Assembly: GCA_030527665.1 (NCBI GenBank)
Contig: JAUNAK010000016.1
Coordinates: 1 to 43,813, forward strand
Source of the DNA: Eubacteriales bacterium
GTDB taxonomy: Bacteria; Bacillota; Clostridia; Lachnospirales; Lachnospiraceae
Reading direction: 5' to 3'
DNA length: 43,813 bases
In this document: positions 43,146-43,813 of the stretch, piece by piece
How positions within the stretch are numbered: the stretch's first letter is position 1
Layout of the letters: each line of letters starts with the position of its first letter
Notes under the pieces: generated by a model
What the model was told of the DNA's origin: nothing
What the model saw: the letters and a program-made list of their open reading frames with translations, nothing else
Databases searched by the model: none
Translations under genes and position numbers: made by a program

Positions 43146-43174
43146 ATTTTACGCAAATCAAGTACTATTTACAA
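43146..43174 (-). promoter_or_regulatory. promoter of asnA
   Basis: TTGTAA (43169-43174) and TAAAAT (43146-43151) are 17 bases apart on the minus strand, 33 bases before the asnA start. An imperfect palindrome around GTAAAATTAC overlaps upstream and could bind a regulator. The 43224-43271 stretch can pair GGCTTAA with TTAAGCC across the end of the phosphatase gene. Confidence 0.6.
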
Positions 43175-43265
43175 CAGTAAAATTACAGAAGTACAAATGC
43201 AATACTCTTTTTTGAGTAAAACACGGCTTAATTCACGAGCCCGCATGCAAATCCCCTGTCAAATG

Positions 43266-43778
43266 TTAAGCCTGCAGCCTTCCCGACTCCTCCAGATACC
43301 GCAGAAAGCCCTCCAGACCTTCAACGATATCTCTGTAAGTCACACTGAAATCACCGGTATACCAGGGATCCGCAATACTTGCTCCGTGCCTCCGTTCATT
43401 TTCCGAAAAATCCAGAAGAAGGGAGATTTTTCCGTCCTTGTCCGCCCCGGTGATCCGGGTCGTATTGCGGATATTGTTTGCATCCGCACAGAGAAGATAG
43501 TCGTAATACGCATAATCATCACGGGTCACCTGCTTCGCACGCTTACCGGAAAAATCGGTGTATGCAGTCCTTCCGATCCCGTGCCTCTTCAGCTCCTCTC
43601 TCGCCGGCGGATACACCGGATTGCCCCTGTCTCCCCAGATTTCCTCCGTGGATGTAGCTGCCGAAGCAATTACGAACTGCTCCTGCAGGCCGCGCTTCTC
43701 TACCATATCCTTCAATATGAATTCGGCCATCGGTGAACGGCAGATGTTGCCGTGGCATACGAATAGTATCTTAATCAT
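43266..43778 (-). CDS. low-molecular-weight protein-tyrosine phosphatase, 170 aa
   Basis: Small cytoplasmic tyrosine phosphatase with the catalytic loop VCHGNICRS (C8 and R14 of the CX5R signature) at the N-terminus and the general-acid aspartate in IADPWYTGDF near residue 135. Length and motif order are normal for the LMW-PTP family. GGAGG precedes the start by nine bases. No tyrosine-kinase gene is adjacent in the window, so a partner is not evident. The promoter would lie at or beyond the right edge. Confidence 0.95.
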   Translation of the reverse strand: MIKILFVCHGNICRSPMAEFILKDMVEKRGLQEQFVIASAATSTEEIWGDRGNPVYPPAREELKRHGIGRTAYTDFSGKRAKQVTRDDYAYYDYLLCADANNIRNTTRITGADKDGKISLLLDFSENERRHGASIADPWYTGDFSVTYRDIVEGLEGFLRYLEESGRLQA

Positions 43779-43813
43779 AAATTACTACCTCCGAATTATC
43801 GCTGGTTTGCGCC

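Noticed and set aside
43114-43265. Asparagine T-box riboswitch upstream of asnA
   Set aside because: The gap is only 152 bases and lacks the T-box conserved sequence and specifier stem; an ordinary promoter explains it.

Overview
The window looks like chromosomal DNA of a Gram-positive anaerobe of the Clostridia, most likely Lachnospiraceae. The evidence is the gene order priA-def-fmt-(Zn peptidase)-rsmB-rlmN-PP2C-prkC-rsgA-rpe-thiN, a Firmicutes housekeeping cluster; strong AGGAGG-type ribosome binding sites; a PASTA Ser/Thr kinase; a meso-DAP-type MurE (DNPR motif); ChW repeats, which are typical of clostridial surface proteins; and sugar importers of the GPH and ABC types. No rRNA, tRNA, CRISPR array, phage gene or transposase was seen. 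Almost everything is on the minus strand; the exceptions are two ABC permease genes and a MATE gene (about 14.5-17.8 kb).

Region 1 (1-9.3 kb) is a carbohydrate-use locus in two transcription units. nagA, a ROK sugar kinase and a GH43 glycosidase form one unit ending at a hairpin at 5447-5492. A GPH symporter, a GH2 glycosidase and a phosphotriesterase-family hydrolase form the second, ending at 216-253. Neither glycosidase has a signal peptide, so the locus appears to import intact small glycosides and split them in the cytoplasm. A 42-residue membrane-peptide gene lies at the left edge.

Region 2 (9.4-21.7 kb) is accessory. It holds a metal-dependent amidohydrolase; a secreted protein with six ChW-type repeats and a serine beta-lactamase-like domain; an ABC sugar importer split into a divergent lipoprotein gene and two permease genes with no ATPase; a MATE exporter; an AEC carrier; an isolated rhaD with a near-perfect promoter flanked by two operator-like repeats; an EamA transporter; and mntP.

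Region 3 (21.8-38.7 kb) is core: thiamine pyrophosphokinase, Rpe, RsgA, the PrkC/PP2C signalling pair, RlmN, RsmB, a membrane zinc peptidase, Fmt, Def, PriA and MurE, then an EamA transporter, a histidine phosphatase and a tRNA-dihydrouridine synthase. A 221-bp element with long inverted ends lies between priA and def, and one copy of a dispersed 54-bp repeat lies between rlmN and rsmB; the other copy is 15.5 kb away at 12.65 kb.

Region 4 (38.8-43.8 kb) holds an NSS-family sodium symporter; a three-gene overlapping operon (84-residue acidic protein, rhomboid protease, two-TM membrane protein); asparagine synthetase AsnA; and a low-molecular-weight tyrosine phosphatase. The strongest candidates for new biology are the rhaD double-operator promoter, the priA-def inverted-repeat element, the dispersed repeat, the ChW/serine-hydrolase fusion and the glycosidase cassette with its phosphotriesterase homologue.
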